Shown piece after piece: positions 5,618-13,691 of a stretch of 16,024 nt of DNA. Made by a program: the position numbers and the translations under genes. Each line of letters begins with the position of its first letter. The first letter of the stretch is position 1. The notes below the pieces were generated by a model. The model was not told the origin of the DNA. It made no database searches and saw nothing but the letters and a program-made list of their open reading frames with translations. The stretch is from CAYNRQ01 sp964399875. Lineage in GTDB: Archaea > Aenigmatarchaeota > Aenigmatarchaeia > QMZP01. The DNA is taken from assembly GCA_964399875.1 (NCBI GenBank), contig CAYNRQ010000023.1, positions 1 through 16,024 of the forward strand, given 5' to 3'.

Positions 5618-7720
5618 CTATGCTCCCAGAACACCGAGCTGTGTGAGCGCATCTTCTATTAAGTTGCCGAATATGCTGCTTGATGTAAGTGCGACCAGTG
5701 CATATACAGCCAGGGCCAATATCAGCATCTTTCCGGTGGAGTACCACTGAGCTATCTTGTTTTCGCCCTGCTCTATCTTTGTTATAAACATTCCGAGTAT
5801 TATTATAACCTCAATCAGATAGATACCGACTACAAGCTGGAATGCTTCTGGGGAAACAGAGGATTCCATGTTGCCAAAAATCCCGGATATGTCACCGAAT
5901 CCCATTATCTCTCCTATACCAGCATTCTGTAAGAATTCACCCAGCTTTGCAAGAACCCTTACAATTATATCAGCCATGCTCACTATAAGCCCTGTTATAA
6001 GGGGTGTGAGAAGATAGGCCTGAAACTTCATTGAAGAAACCGTTTCTGATAACATGTTCCTTATGTGTTCCTGCGTTTCTTTTATGTTTTTTAGATACTT
6101 GGCAATTCTCATCATACTCTCTGATGCATATCTTACTCCCTTCTTTGCTGTGTCAACAACCGCGTACATTATATTCTTGATCAGCTCTGAAGGATAGTAT
6201 TTTAATGCGCCATAGGCTGGATGGAATAAGGATTGCTCAAATGTCATTCCCAGGTTTCTTATATTCCTCAGGCACAATCTGAACAGACCGGCTATCTTAA
6301 GGTCCTTCATATCACCAATGGATTTCTCAATAGCCACTTCTGTTGGTGTTCCTGCACCTATCTTGTTACCCAATTGGAACAGGGCAAGCTCAAACTCCCT
6401 TTCTATAGACTGTATTTCATTCTGTATTTTGATTCTCTGGAAATTGGAAAGTAAAAAGTATATGACCAGACCAACAGCAATGCCAACTGTTATCAGAACG
6501 GACATGGTAAGTGAGAACAGGGTCGGCTCTCTTCCTTTAATGCCAGAAAGAATAAAGTCTGGATTTTCTATAAAAAACATAAGAGGGAGTGCAGCAATAA
6601 CAATTGTAGCTATCAAGGCGAATGGTAAAACAGGTACTGTCTTTTTCCCAATTCTAAAGTGACCCTTGGAAGGCAGATCAGGGTGCTTAGATATATCAAC
6701 CCTGGAATATGTAACAGGTCTCTTGCCAAGTGTGTTATTAATAAACCATATTATAACTATGGGTAACACAATGTTATAACCAATAATAAAATGCTCTATC
6801 CCAACAAGCTCTGACATGAAAACAGCTGCCAAAGGAGCCATTATAGTTCCCAGGATAGGCAATACGATACCCATCATATGAATAATCATGACAGGCAGCT
6901 GCAGATTCTGCGCATAATGCTTCATTCTTGTTCTTGTTCCATCCAGCACAACATTCAATGCCTCATCAAGTTCTGCCATTGACCTTTGCGGAGTCTGTTT
7001 CATGGAGTCTCTTATCAGTCTAAGTGATTCTGAAAATTCCTCATTCTCTGGTTTCCATTTCTCTATGTAATAATCAAGGGCATAGCTTGCAGAATAATAC
7101 TTTCCCATCTCTATGTCCCATATGAGTCTTCTCATATCCCATGCCAGGGCCCCTGATATGTTTGAAGCTGCAAATTTAAGGGCCCTTTCCAGGTTTGGTG
7201 ATATCCTCATAGAAACAACCATATAGAGGATGGCCAGAACTATCTGGGAGCTGGCCTCTATTCTTACTGATTTTAGCTTACCCTGCGGGTATTTGAGAAA
7301 GTAGTATCCTATTAACAAACCCAAAGCTATAAGCAGCACACCACCCATTACAGGAAGAAGGCCTGCAACAATAAAAGCGATTCCAAGCATGGCAAAAAGT
7401 ATAACAGTCATTGCAAACAAGGACATGACCCCTTCAGGGGTTATCTGCAGGCCAGTAAATCCAATGGCCTTTTGTATCTCCTCCTTGGAGGATTTATCAG
7501 GACTGATCTTCATGAACTTCTCTGAAATGCTGGTGAGGGTTTCATACCAATTGAGTTTTCTCCTTTGTCCTTTCTTGAAGATTCTGTATTCCCTTGATGT
7601 TATCTCAGGTTGCATGGTTACTGGTAACCGCACCTTCCTGTATCTTCTGGCCATTGCTTTGAGCACTCTCTTTTTCCTTTCGTTATCTGTCTTTTTTTTC
7701 TTATCCCCGAATATACCCAT
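5618..7720 (-). CDS. Type II/IV secretion platform protein, FlaJ/TadC-like, with two T2SSF domains
   Basis: 700 residues. Polytopic membrane platform for type IV pilus or archaellum-like filaments: it sits under the filament and couples the assembly ATPase to subunit insertion. A basic cytoplasmic N-terminus (~1-95, many Lys/Arg) is followed by paired helices at ~100-145, a first T2SSF-type helical cytoplasmic domain (~155-270), helices at ~275-330 and ~362-384, another near 402-424, a second T2SSF domain (~435-560, including LALFQLGNKIGAGTPTEVAI), and C-terminal helices near 567-590, 625-646 and 663-685. The duplicated T2SSF arrangement is usual for archaeal FlaJ-like proteins. The start is the ATG at 7720, right after an AT-rich stretch with no Shine-Dalgarno. 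The prepilin peptidase gene diverges 313 bases away. No ATPase or pilin gene is adjacent, so which filament it serves is open. Confidence 0.88.
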   Translation of the reverse strand: MGIFGDKKKKTDNERKKRVLKAMARRYRKVRLPVTMQPEITSREYRIFKKGQRRKLNWYETLTSISEKFMKISPDKSSKEEIQKAIGFTGLQITPEGVMSLFAMTVILFAMLGIAFIVAGLLPVMGGVLLIALGLLIGYYFLKYPQGKLKSVRIEASSQIVLAILYMVVSMRISPNLERALKFAASNISGALAWDMRRLIWDIEMGKYYSASYALDYYIEKWKPENEEFSESLRLIRDSMKQTPQRSMAELDEALNVVLDGTRTRMKHYAQNLQLPVMIIHMMGIVLPILGTIMAPLAAVFMSELVGIEHFIIGYNIVLPIVIIWFINNTLGKRPVTYSRVDISKHPDLPSKGHFRIGKKTVPVLPFALIATIVIAALPLMFFIENPDFILSGIKGREPTLFSLTMSVLITVGIAVGLVIYFLLSNFQRIKIQNEIQSIEREFELALFQLGNKIGAGTPTEVAIEKSIGDMKDLKIAGLFRLCLRNIRNLGMTFEQSLFHPAYGALKYYPSELIKNIMYAVVDTAKKGVRYASESMMRIAKYLKNIKETQEHIRNMLSETVSSMKFQAYLLTPLITGLIVSMADIIVRVLAKLGEFLQNAGIGEIMGFGDISGIFGNMESSVSPEAFQLVVGIYLIEVIIILGMFITKIEQGENKIAQWYSTGKMLILALAVYALVALTSSSIFGNLIEDALTQLGVLGA

Positions 7721-7771
7721 ATATAATAATTAGTATTGCTCTGTTAATAATTGTTAGCAGATAAAATCTTG

Positions 7772-7886
7772 CTCATCCTATGAGTAGGCGCTTACTTTAA
7801 CTTTCTTCGAAGTTTTTGGCAGTTAATGTGAAGTTTAATTTTGTTGGTGGTATTGTCTTCCCAACAACCACCGGTCTATTGACCGG
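7772..7886. other. Hairpin cluster in the divergent intergenic region
   Basis: The 313 bases between the platform and prepilin peptidase genes hold no coding frame but several compact inverted repeats: CTCAT (7772-7776) with ATGAG (7780-7784); the palindrome CTTCGAAG (7805-7812); TTGTTGG (7841-7847) with CCAACAA (7861-7867); and CCGGTC, loop TATT, GACCGG (7871-7886), a perfect 6-bp hairpin. The last two follow each other within three bases. They could be operators for a shared regulator or parts of a small RNA; no family was recognised. Confidence 0.35.
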
Positions 7887-8000
7887 GGAATTCTGATTTC
7901 AATGGTCCAATTTAATTGCACTTATTTTAAGTGTTATGTCGGTTTATGGTTTTCCTGTTGTTCTTTATCAAGAAAGATTTGCAATTCCGCCAAGATTGAC

Positions 8001-8012
8001 TAAATATTTAAT
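8001..8012 (+). promoter_or_regulatory. TATA box for the prepilin peptidase gene, leaderless type
   Basis: taaatatttaat is centred about 27 bases before the ATG at 8034, the right distance for transcription to begin at the start codon. No Shine-Dalgarno is present, supporting a leaderless message. Confidence 0.5.
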
Positions 8013-8033
8013 ACCAGCCAGACAATAATTAAT

Positions 8034-8879
8034 ATGCTACTTGGTTGGATATTGTTTGCAGTGGGTGTGACTGGATTTGGGATGGCTGCTTACTTGGATT
8101 TAAAAACAACAGAATTTCCTGACTGGCTTCCCTATTCTATCATAGCATCTGCTTTGGCTATAAGGGCTGTTTTCTCATTCCTTATGAATGATTTCTCAAT
8201 TATAACAGAATCCGTACTTGTAGGGGTGGGTTTCCTTTTGTTTGGATTAGCACTTTATGCGCTTAAACAATGGGGGGACGGTGATGCATGGCTGCTTGGT
8301 TCACTGGGTTTTTTGTTCCCAGACTCCGCTGGTTTCCATGTCAGCACATTTTTCCCTTTCTATATCACCCTCTTGTTCAATTTTTTCTTTATAGCATTCC
8401 TTTATCTTATAATCTACTCTATTGCCCTTGGCCTGAAATCTCCAAAGATTTCTAAAAAATTCTTTAAGGATCTGAAAAAGGATGCAGGAAGGATAGCATC
8501 AATTGTAGTGATATTCACAGTGGCTGTTGTGATTTTATTATACCATGTCTCTACTGTTTACAATCCCCCATTATCCTTTTTTACCAATGCCCTGTTATTC
8601 CCTGTTCTTTTGGTGGCATTACTTGTATTTGTTCACTACGGAAGGTTTATAGAAAACAATCTCTTCAGAAAAAAGATAGATGTAAAGGATCTGAAGATTG
8701 GTGATGTTCCTGTTAAAGAGAAGTGGAGGGTACTGACAGAGAAAGAGGTAAATGCCTTGAAGAAGAAGGGGGGGACCATCTGGATTAAGGAGGGAGTAAG
8801 ATTTGCTCCTGTTTTCATAATAACAATAATAATAAGCCTTTTGTTGGGAAATATTCTTTCGATTATCTTTGAAATATGA
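8034..8879 (+). CDS. Archaeal prepilin/preflagellin peptidase (A24 aspartic protease)
   Basis: 281 residues. An integral membrane aspartic protease that trims the short signal peptides of archaeal pilins and archaellins before assembly. The two expected catalytic aspartates are visible: D22 in YLDLKTTEFPDWL at the end of helix 1, and D84 in the GxGD motif WGDGDAWLLGSLG. Hydrophobic segments lie near 1-20, 34-50, 56-76, 106-132, 151-170 and 181-201. A cytoplasmic region (~205-252, Lys-rich, KKIDVKDLKIGDVPVKEKWR) and a last helix (~258-279) extend it beyond a minimal FlaK, as in longer archaeal members of the family. It diverges from the platform protein gene, and the two fit a single filament system. 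Substrate pilins are not in the window. Confidence 0.88.
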   Translation: MLLGWILFAVGVTGFGMAAYLDLKTTEFPDWLPYSIIASALAIRAVFSFLMNDFSIITESVLVGVGFLLFGLALYALKQWGDGDAWLLGSLGFLFPDSAGFHVSTFFPFYITLLFNFFFIAFLYLIIYSIALGLKSPKISKKFFKDLKKDAGRIASIVVIFTVAVVILLYHVSTVYNPPLSFFTNALLFPVLLVALLVFVHYGRFIENNLFRKKIDVKDLKIGDVPVKEKWRVLTEKEVNALKKKGGTIWIKEGVRFAPVFIITIIISLLLGNILSIIFEI

Positions 8880-8894
8880 GTTTGAGACAAATAA

Positions 8895-9011
8895 TGTTGC
8901 CTCCGCATATTTCCCGAATAAATTCAGGGTTTTCCTGCCAAGGCAACAGCTGTTGAACCAGAAATTATACATTCATCCTGTGATTAAAATTATAGGTATT
9001 CTGGTTCAATA
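8895..9011. repeat. Nested inverted repeats between convergent genes
   Basis: Between the 3' ends of the peptidase and MC1 genes lie three linked symmetries. TGTTGCC (8895-8901) pairs with GGCAACA (8942-8948). CAACAGCTGTTG (8944-8955) is a perfect 12-base palindrome overlapping that second arm. TTGAACCAGAA (8953-8963) pairs perfectly over 11 bases with TTCTGGTTCAA (8999-9009) around a 35-base AT-rich centre. The overlap of arms means the helices are alternatives. It may terminate or stabilise the 3' end of the peptidase message, or be the relic of a small inverted-repeat element. Confidence 0.5.
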
Positions 9012-9030
9012 TAAAAATAAAGAAAAAGTA

Positions 9031-9050
9031 AGGGCAATAAAGCCCTAAAA
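9031..9050 (-). terminator. Hairpin and T-rich terminator for MC1
   Basis: On the minus strand, seven bases past the MC1 stop codon, AGGGC-tttatt-GCCCT forms a 5-bp hairpin (9031-9046) followed by tactttttctttattttt. T-rich runs end transcription in archaea, and the hairpin strengthens the case. The same symmetry could act on the plus strand, where aaaattttatttt follows. Confidence 0.5.
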
Positions 9051-9052
9051 TT

Positions 9053-9346
9053 TTATTTTCTAATGCTTTTAACTCTGTCTACTCTGATCTTCTTAACAAC
9101 CGGCTTCCATACAGATGATGGTAACCAGTCAACACCAGCTGAGACTGAAACCTTCTTTCTTGATCCCTTAAAAACATGGATGCTGTATGTTCCGTCTTTG
9201 TTCCTTCTTCCTCTTTCTCTCAATTTAATGTCTGTAAATCCCCGGGTTGCTGCTTTCAGAGCTGCTTGTCGTGGCTGCCTTCCTGTAAAAATAGACACTT
9301 TGCTGCCTTTCTTTAAAATGTAGTATTTCTTAGCTGCTTTAGCCAT
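9053..9346 (-). CDS. Chromosomal protein MC1 family DNA-bending protein
   Basis: 97 residues, close to the ~93 usual for MC1, a monomeric architectural protein that bends and compacts archaeal DNA. The hallmark FTGRQPRQAALKAATRG (residues ~20-36) is present, followed by LRERGRRNKDGTYSIHVFKG and the C-terminal WLPSSVWKPVVKKIRVDRV, matching the family's order of beta strands with Trp, Pro and Lys-rich DNA-contact segments. The protein is strongly basic. The ATG at 9346 is fixed by AGGAGGT just upstream (9354-9360 on the minus strand). MC1 is known from methanogens, haloarchaea and some uncultured lineages, so it does not settle the phylum. The gene is single, with its own promoter and terminator. 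Confidence 0.93.
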   Translation of the reverse strand: MAKAAKKYYILKKGSKVSIFTGRQPRQAALKAATRGFTDIKLRERGRRNKDGTYSIHVFKGSRKKVSVSAGVDWLPSSVWKPVVKKIRVDRVKSIRK

Positions 9347-9351
9347 TTAAT

Positions 9352-9414
9352 CTACCTCCTATTTTGACGCATATTGGTTTTGCGTAATTATTTTATGGCA
9401 TTAGGGTTTATAAA
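9352..9414 (-). promoter_or_regulatory. MC1 promoter and leader
   Basis: TTTATAAA at 9407-9414 is a symmetric TATA box; transcription would start near 9386, giving a ~40-base leader. A second identical TTTATAAA is at 9433-9440. The leader holds ACGCA/TGCGT (9367-9371 and 9381-9385) as a small inverted repeat and the strong ribosome binding site AGGAGGT. The upstream bases to 9471 hold nothing else recognisable. Confidence 0.45.
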
Positions 9415-9471
9415 GATTTTGGTTGCTATTGGTTTATAAATACGTCAATTCGCATGTTTTCGTTTAAAAAA

Positions 9472-9600
9472 TCATGATTTGCTACCGCACAGGAAACATG
9501 CACCCTGCGTAAAGTGTATGCCGTCTTTTTTCTTCCTTTCCTCAAAAAATTTTTTCATTTTTTCTTCTTGTTTTCTTGTTATATTATTGTTAAAATCCAT
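9472..9600 (-). CDS. Small CxxC protein, 42 aa, translationally coupled to the methyltransferase gene
   Basis: The frame starts ATG GAT TTT and reads MDFNNNITRKQEEKMKKFFE, continuing through a Lys/Glu-rich helix to GACFLCGSKS at the C-terminus. The start lies inside the end of the methyltransferase gene: the two overlap by 11 bases (atggattttaa), a usual arrangement for coupled translation on the same message. The single CxxC is half of a zinc knuckle; a metal could be held by two copies of the protein or with the nearby His (GIHFTQGACFLC). No family is recognised. The main doubt is its length; the tight overlap and the tidy charged-helix-plus-CxxC layout favour a real gene. Confidence 0.5.
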   Translation of the reverse strand: MDFNNNITRKQEEKMKKFFEERKKKDGIHFTQGACFLCGSKS

Positions 9601-10169
9601 TGCAGAAAAAATCCACGGTCTCATTCACATCAGGAAAAACAAATTTCAACATTCTCCTTTCCTTCCTGACACTCAAACCACACTTTTCCATCCACTTCTT
9701 AATCTTATGAATCCTCTCCTTTCTTACATTATACCTGTCCGGATACTTGATCTGCAAAACACCTGTTCCATCACCCTCTTCCGAAGGAAACACCATAATT
9801 ACTTTTCCCTGGCAACCCTGCACATCTCTTTAACCGCTTTCTTCAAATCCTCAATATAAGAAACAACCCATCTGGAAAAAACTATATCAAAGGATTTATC
9901 TGGAAAAGGAAGTTTTCTGCCCTGCACACCCTGGTTTCCACATTCACTTTTTTCTTCAGTTCATCAAGAATATCTTGCGATATGTCAGTGGCCATGTATT
10001 TTTTCACAAAACCCAGAACCTTTTCAGGAAAATAACCATCCCTTCCTGCCCCGATTTCCAGAACGCTTTTTCTGTTGAAATCGCAAAGATTAAAGATTAC
10101 AGGAAACTCTACCTTGTACCTGTCCCTGTACCCCTCCTCAAAACCCTTCACTGCCTGAGAATAATTCAT
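9590..10169 (-). pseudogene. SAM-dependent methyltransferase, broken by two frameshifts
   Basis: Three frames join into one ~192-residue class I methyltransferase. Frame 1 starts at the ATG 10169 and contains the SAM-binding motif SVLEIGAGRDGYFP, then YMATDISQDILDELKKK with the acidic residue that usually holds the ribose. At the run of four A (plus-strand T 9913-9916) one base is missing; the next frame continues LPFPDKSFDIVFSRWVVSYI, the family's motif IV region. At a second run of four A (plus-strand T 9803-9806) one more base is missing, and the third frame continues KVIMVFPSEEGDGTGVLQIK to the stop at 9590. Sequence is otherwise well kept, so either the loss is recent or both are homopolymer sequencing errors. 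Its methyl acceptor cannot be told. It diverges from AMP phosphorylase and overlaps the CxxC gene. Confidence 0.8.
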
Positions 10170-10204
10170 ATTAAGATATTAAGAAGAAAGAATAAAATAT
10201 TATT
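10170..10204. promoter_or_regulatory. Overlapping divergent promoters in 35 bases
   Basis: Only 35 bases separate the two start codons. ttaagatatt (10171-10180) is about the right distance for a leaderless AMP phosphorylase message, and aaatattatt (10197-10206), read on the minus strand, for the methyltransferase. There is no Shine-Dalgarno for either. The promoters must overlap and probably compete. Confidence 0.35.
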
Positions 10205-11746
10205 ATGTACTTGAGAGCAAGACCCCTGGAGCTGGAAGCAGAGAAGTTTGTGGTTGTTCTGAACAAAAAAGATGCAGACGAGCTTGATGTGAAGCCCCTG
10301 GACAGGGTAGAGCTTAGGATAGGAAAAGAGAATATAATGGCAATAGTGAATCTTTCTGAACACTTTATTTTTGAGGGCGAAATCGGTGTTTATAACAGGT
10401 TTCAGAAAGAGTTCAATATAAGGGGTGGGGAAAGAATAAAGGTCTCCAGATCAGATCCCCCTGAATCCATCATGTTCATCAGGAAAAAACTCTACGGAAA
10501 GATCCTGAAACCAGAAGAGATAAGAATGATAATTAAGGACGTTGTCGACCAGAAGTTGTCAAGCATAGAGCTCACTGCCTTTGTAACAAGTCTGCATAAC
10601 CATGGCATGACCATGGGAGAGACAGCATCCCTGTCCACAGCAATGGCCATGACAGGAGAAACACTGAAACTCGGCAAGAAACAAATCTATGATAAGCATT
10701 CCCTGGGGGGTATACCAGGTGACAAGACGTCCATGCTCCTCGTGCCAACGGTTGCTGCAGCAGGCCTTACCATACCCAAGACGAGTTCCAGGGCAATAAC
10801 ATCCCCCTCAGGCACAGCAGACAGAATGGAGTGCCTGTGCCCTGTGGAGCTGGATATAGAGGAAATAAAGAGAGTGGTAAGGAAAACAAACGCCTGCCTT
10901 GTGTGGGGAGGTGCAGTGGACCTGGCGCCTGCTGACGACATGTTCATCCATGTGGAATATCCATTGTCCATAGACCCGCTGATGCTCCCTTCTGTTATGT
11001 CAAAAAAGAAAGCAGTGGGTGCGAATTATGTTGTAATAGATATACCGACAGGAAGGAATGCCAAGATAAAGACAACTGCAGAAGCAGAGGAACTCGGCAA
11101 CAAGTTCATTGAGTTAGGAAAAAAGATAGGCATAAAAGTTTCATGCGCATCCACCTTTGGTGACGAACCCCTGGGATATGCAGTTGGCCCTGCCCTTGAA
11201 GCCAGGGAGGTCCTGACCACATCCCTGAACGGTAAAGGCCCCCAGGACCTTGTGGACAAGGTGATTCAGCTGACAGCTGTTTTGTTTAAGTTCGCCAGGA
11301 TTAGAAATCCGGAATGCAAGGCAAATGATATTATAAGATCAGGAAAAGCAAAAAGGAAACTGCTGCAGATAATAGAGGCCCAGGGAGGGGATCCGGATAT
11401 AAAACCAAGGGATATCCCTGTTGGCTACAAAAAACTCCAGTTCAAATCCAGGACATCAGGAAAGGTGTGGTGGATAAACAATGCAGCGGTAGCAGAGATA
11501 GCAAAGGAAGCCGGCGCGCCAAAACATAAAGGTGCAGGTATCTTGCTCCATAAGAAGATAGGGGATAAGGTTGAGAAAGGTGATATCCTTTTCGAGATCT
11601 TTGCAGAAAAGAGCTACAAGATGAGAAGGGCCCTTAAGGCAGCAGAGGACCTGGACATAACAGTGGTGGGCAAAAAACTTCAGATGGTTCTGGAAAAGAT
11701 ACCTGAAAAGGAAAAACAGAAAAAATACTTTATTCTGGAAAGGTAG
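10205..11746 (+). CDS. deoA: AMP phosphorylase (archaeal thymidine phosphorylase family)
   Basis: 513 residues, close to the ~503 usual. The enzyme splits AMP (also CMP and UMP) with phosphate to give the free base and ribose-1,5-bisphosphate. In archaea this feeds an isomerase and form III RuBisCO, returning nucleoside carbon to 3-phosphoglycerate. An N-terminal domain of ~85 residues, specific to the archaeal enzyme, precedes the nucleoside phosphorylase core. The phosphate-binding DKHSLGGIPGDKTSMLLVP (163-181) and SSRAITSPSGTADRMECL (194-211) are intact. A pyrimidine-nucleoside-phosphorylase C-terminal domain (~420-505, with GAGILLHKKIGDKVEKGDIL) closes it. The ATG at 10205 has no Shine-Dalgarno, consistent with a leaderless message. 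Neither RuBisCO nor the isomerase is in the window. It ends 31 bases from the convergent thrS stop; that short gap shows nothing distinctive. Confidence 0.95.
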   Translation: MYLRARPLELEAEKFVVVLNKKDADELDVKPLDRVELRIGKENIMAIVNLSEHFIFEGEIGVYNRFQKEFNIRGGERIKVSRSDPPESIMFIRKKLYGKILKPEEIRMIIKDVVDQKLSSIELTAFVTSLHNHGMTMGETASLSTAMAMTGETLKLGKKQIYDKHSLGGIPGDKTSMLLVPTVAAAGLTIPKTSSRAITSPSGTADRMECLCPVELDIEEIKRVVRKTNACLVWGGAVDLAPADDMFIHVEYPLSIDPLMLPSVMSKKKAVGANYVVIDIPTGRNAKIKTTAEAEELGNKFIELGKKIGIKVSCASTFGDEPLGYAVGPALEAREVLTTSLNGKGPQDLVDKVIQLTAVLFKFARIRNPECKANDIIRSGKAKRKLLQIIEAQGGDPDIKPRDIPVGYKKLQFKSRTSGKVWWINNAAVAEIAKEAGAPKHKGAGILLHKKIGDKVEKGDILFEIFAEKSYKMRRALKAAEDLDITVVGKKLQMVLEKIPEKEKQKKYFILER

Positions 11747-11777
11747 TTTCCGGATTATGCTTGAAGCAAATAATACA

Positions 11778-13673
11778 TTAAACAAAAACAGGCCTTCTGC
11801 TGAGCAACCTTGGTAACGGGAGGGGCTTGTAAGGATACATGCTGACCCTTGAGCTTATGTAATCAATAAGCTCTTGCTTGTTCATCTTCTCCACCTTTCC
11901 TGTCTCCCTGAACCTTACAGGCAGCTGCCCTGTATCCCTTTCCTTCTGGCCAAGAACAACAATCAAAGGAACCCACTCCATCTCAGCGTCTCTTATCTTC
12001 TTCTGTACGGATTCTATCCTGTCATCCACATCCACTCTGATATTTTCTTTAGCAAGCTCTGTTGCCATATCCTCTGCATACTTTACATAAGCATCTGATA
12101 CAGGGCACATCCTGACCTGTGTGGGCGACAGCCACAAAGGAAACACAGGGTTCTTTCCGTCCTGCTGTTCCATACAGGCCTTTTCCAGCAGTGCATACAT
12201 AACCCTTTCTATTGCCCCGGAAGGGCTGAGGTGCAGGATAATAGGATACTTCTTCTTGTTGTCCTTGTCAGTAAACAGAAGATTATACCTCTCCCCGTTC
12301 TCCACATCTATCTGGTCGGTTGTGAGTGCAGATGCCTTGCCCAGAGCATCTATGAAATTGAACTCATATTTCATCACAAAGTAAAAGAACCTCTTGTTCC
12401 ACATCTCTACCAGGACAGGCTTACCCCATTTTTGTACAAGGGCTTTTATATAATCCCTGTTCTTATTGTAGAAATCTTTAACAACCCTCAGACCGAACTC
12501 AAAGTCATGTTCAGGGTTTAGACCAAGGCCTTTCTGTACTTCCAAAGAAAGGCTGAGTCTCTTCATCATCTCTTCCTTGGCCTGTGTTATATCCTTGCAG
12601 ATCGCATGGCAGTCAGGCATGGTAAAAGCCCTTAATCGTCTCAGTCCTGCCAGTTCCCCCCTTTGCTCAACCCTGAATGAATACCTTGTCAGTTCATACA
12701 TCCATAAGGGAAGGTTTCTGTAGGATATGGACGCATCCCTTGCCATAAGGAACTGGCCAAAACAAGCAGAAAATCTAAGAAACACCCTTTTGTTGGGTGT
12801 GTGGATGGTGTACTGCCTTGCAGGAAACCTGTGTAGATATTTCTTCAGGGAAGGGTGCTCATAATCATACATTATCGGAGTCTCGACCTCAACTGCCCCG
12901 TTCTCAATCATTTTTCTGGTAACCCATTCCTCTATCAGGTCTTTCATCAGTTTTCCCTTTGGGGGGTATCTCAGATGACCTGGATCAGACCCGGACTCAT
13001 AACCGACCAGGGCCAGTTTTTTCATCAGAGGGATGTGTGGCGGCTCCTTGTCCACCACTCTGCTCTTGGCAATCTCATACCTGGCAAATTTTTCCAGATT
13101 GGTATATTTCCTAAAATCATAACCTACTATTTTATCGCCCTTAAGCTCTATCTTGAATCTCTTTCCAGAAGGCTCCATAACATACCATTCTGATTTCAGT
13201 TTCTCTTCCTTTCTCACAGCCTCTGAAACATCCTGCTCTTTTTGTTCCTCTTCTCCAAGGCTTATCTCCCTGCTCAGCTCTGCCAGTGGGTGGCCTTTGC
13301 ACTTAAGGTTGAATGCTTTGTACCACCCAAACGGTGCCCTGTCCACACTTATCTTCTTTTCTTTAAGGAGTTTTTCAGATTCCTTCAGAACCCTCAGGGC
13401 CTTGGCTGGCGAAGCCGGATGTGGTGACAAATGAACATAAGGATAAAGAACCACCTTCCTTGCCTTGACCTTTTTGCAAACATCCATTATGGCCTTTACA
13501 TTCTTTTCAGCAATTTTTTGCGGATTGGCCTCATCAGCCTTTTCCACAGCACTAAAGACCACCAGGGCATCCTTCACCCTTTTTGCCTTCTTGGCAACCT
13601 TCTCTGCGTTCTTTAGGGCCTTCTTCTTTGGCTCCCACTCTATAAAGTCCGTATGCAGCAGCAGTATCTTCAT
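11778..13673 (-). CDS. thrS: Threonyl-tRNA synthetase, archaeal type
   Basis: 631 residues, full length. It charges tRNA(Thr) with threonine. Residues 1-140 are the archaeal editing domain, related to D-aminoacyl-tRNA deacylase, which removes mischarged serine; YPYVHLSPHPASPAKA (77-92) and the segment from DRAPFGWYKAFNLKC (111-125) are its hallmarks. The class II core follows: motif 2 at ~318-333 (YRNLPLWMYELTRYSF), ELAGLRRLRAFTMPDCHAIC and motif 3 (HLSPSGAIERVMYALLE, 481-497). The zinc ligands that recognise threonine are C304, H356 and H481. The anticodon-binding domain fills ~505-631. All key residues look intact. The gene begins 18 bases after the aspartokinase stop, so it is the last gene of the asd-aspartokinase-thrS operon. 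An AT-rich tract in that gap is too near the start for a normal promoter. Confidence 0.95.
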   Translation of the reverse strand: MKILLLHTDFIEWEPKKKALKNAEKVAKKAKRVKDALVVFSAVEKADEANPQKIAEKNVKAIMDVCKKVKARKVVLYPYVHLSPHPASPAKALRVLKESEKLLKEKKISVDRAPFGWYKAFNLKCKGHPLAELSREISLGEEEQKEQDVSEAVRKEEKLKSEWYVMEPSGKRFKIELKGDKIVGYDFRKYTNLEKFARYEIAKSRVVDKEPPHIPLMKKLALVGYESGSDPGHLRYPPKGKLMKDLIEEWVTRKMIENGAVEVETPIMYDYEHPSLKKYLHRFPARQYTIHTPNKRVFLRFSACFGQFLMARDASISYRNLPLWMYELTRYSFRVEQRGELAGLRRLRAFTMPDCHAICKDITQAKEEMMKRLSLSLEVQKGLGLNPEHDFEFGLRVVKDFYNKNRDYIKALVQKWGKPVLVEMWNKRFFYFVMKYEFNFIDALGKASALTTDQIDVENGERYNLLFTDKDNKKKYPIILHLSPSGAIERVMYALLEKACMEQQDGKNPVFPLWLSPTQVRMCPVSDAYVKYAEDMATELAKENIRVDVDDRIESVQKKIRDAEMEWVPLIVVLGQKERDTGQLPVRFRETGKVEKMNKQELIDYISSRVSMYPYKPLPLPRLLSRRPVFV

Positions 13674-13691
13674 ATAATCACAAATTATATA

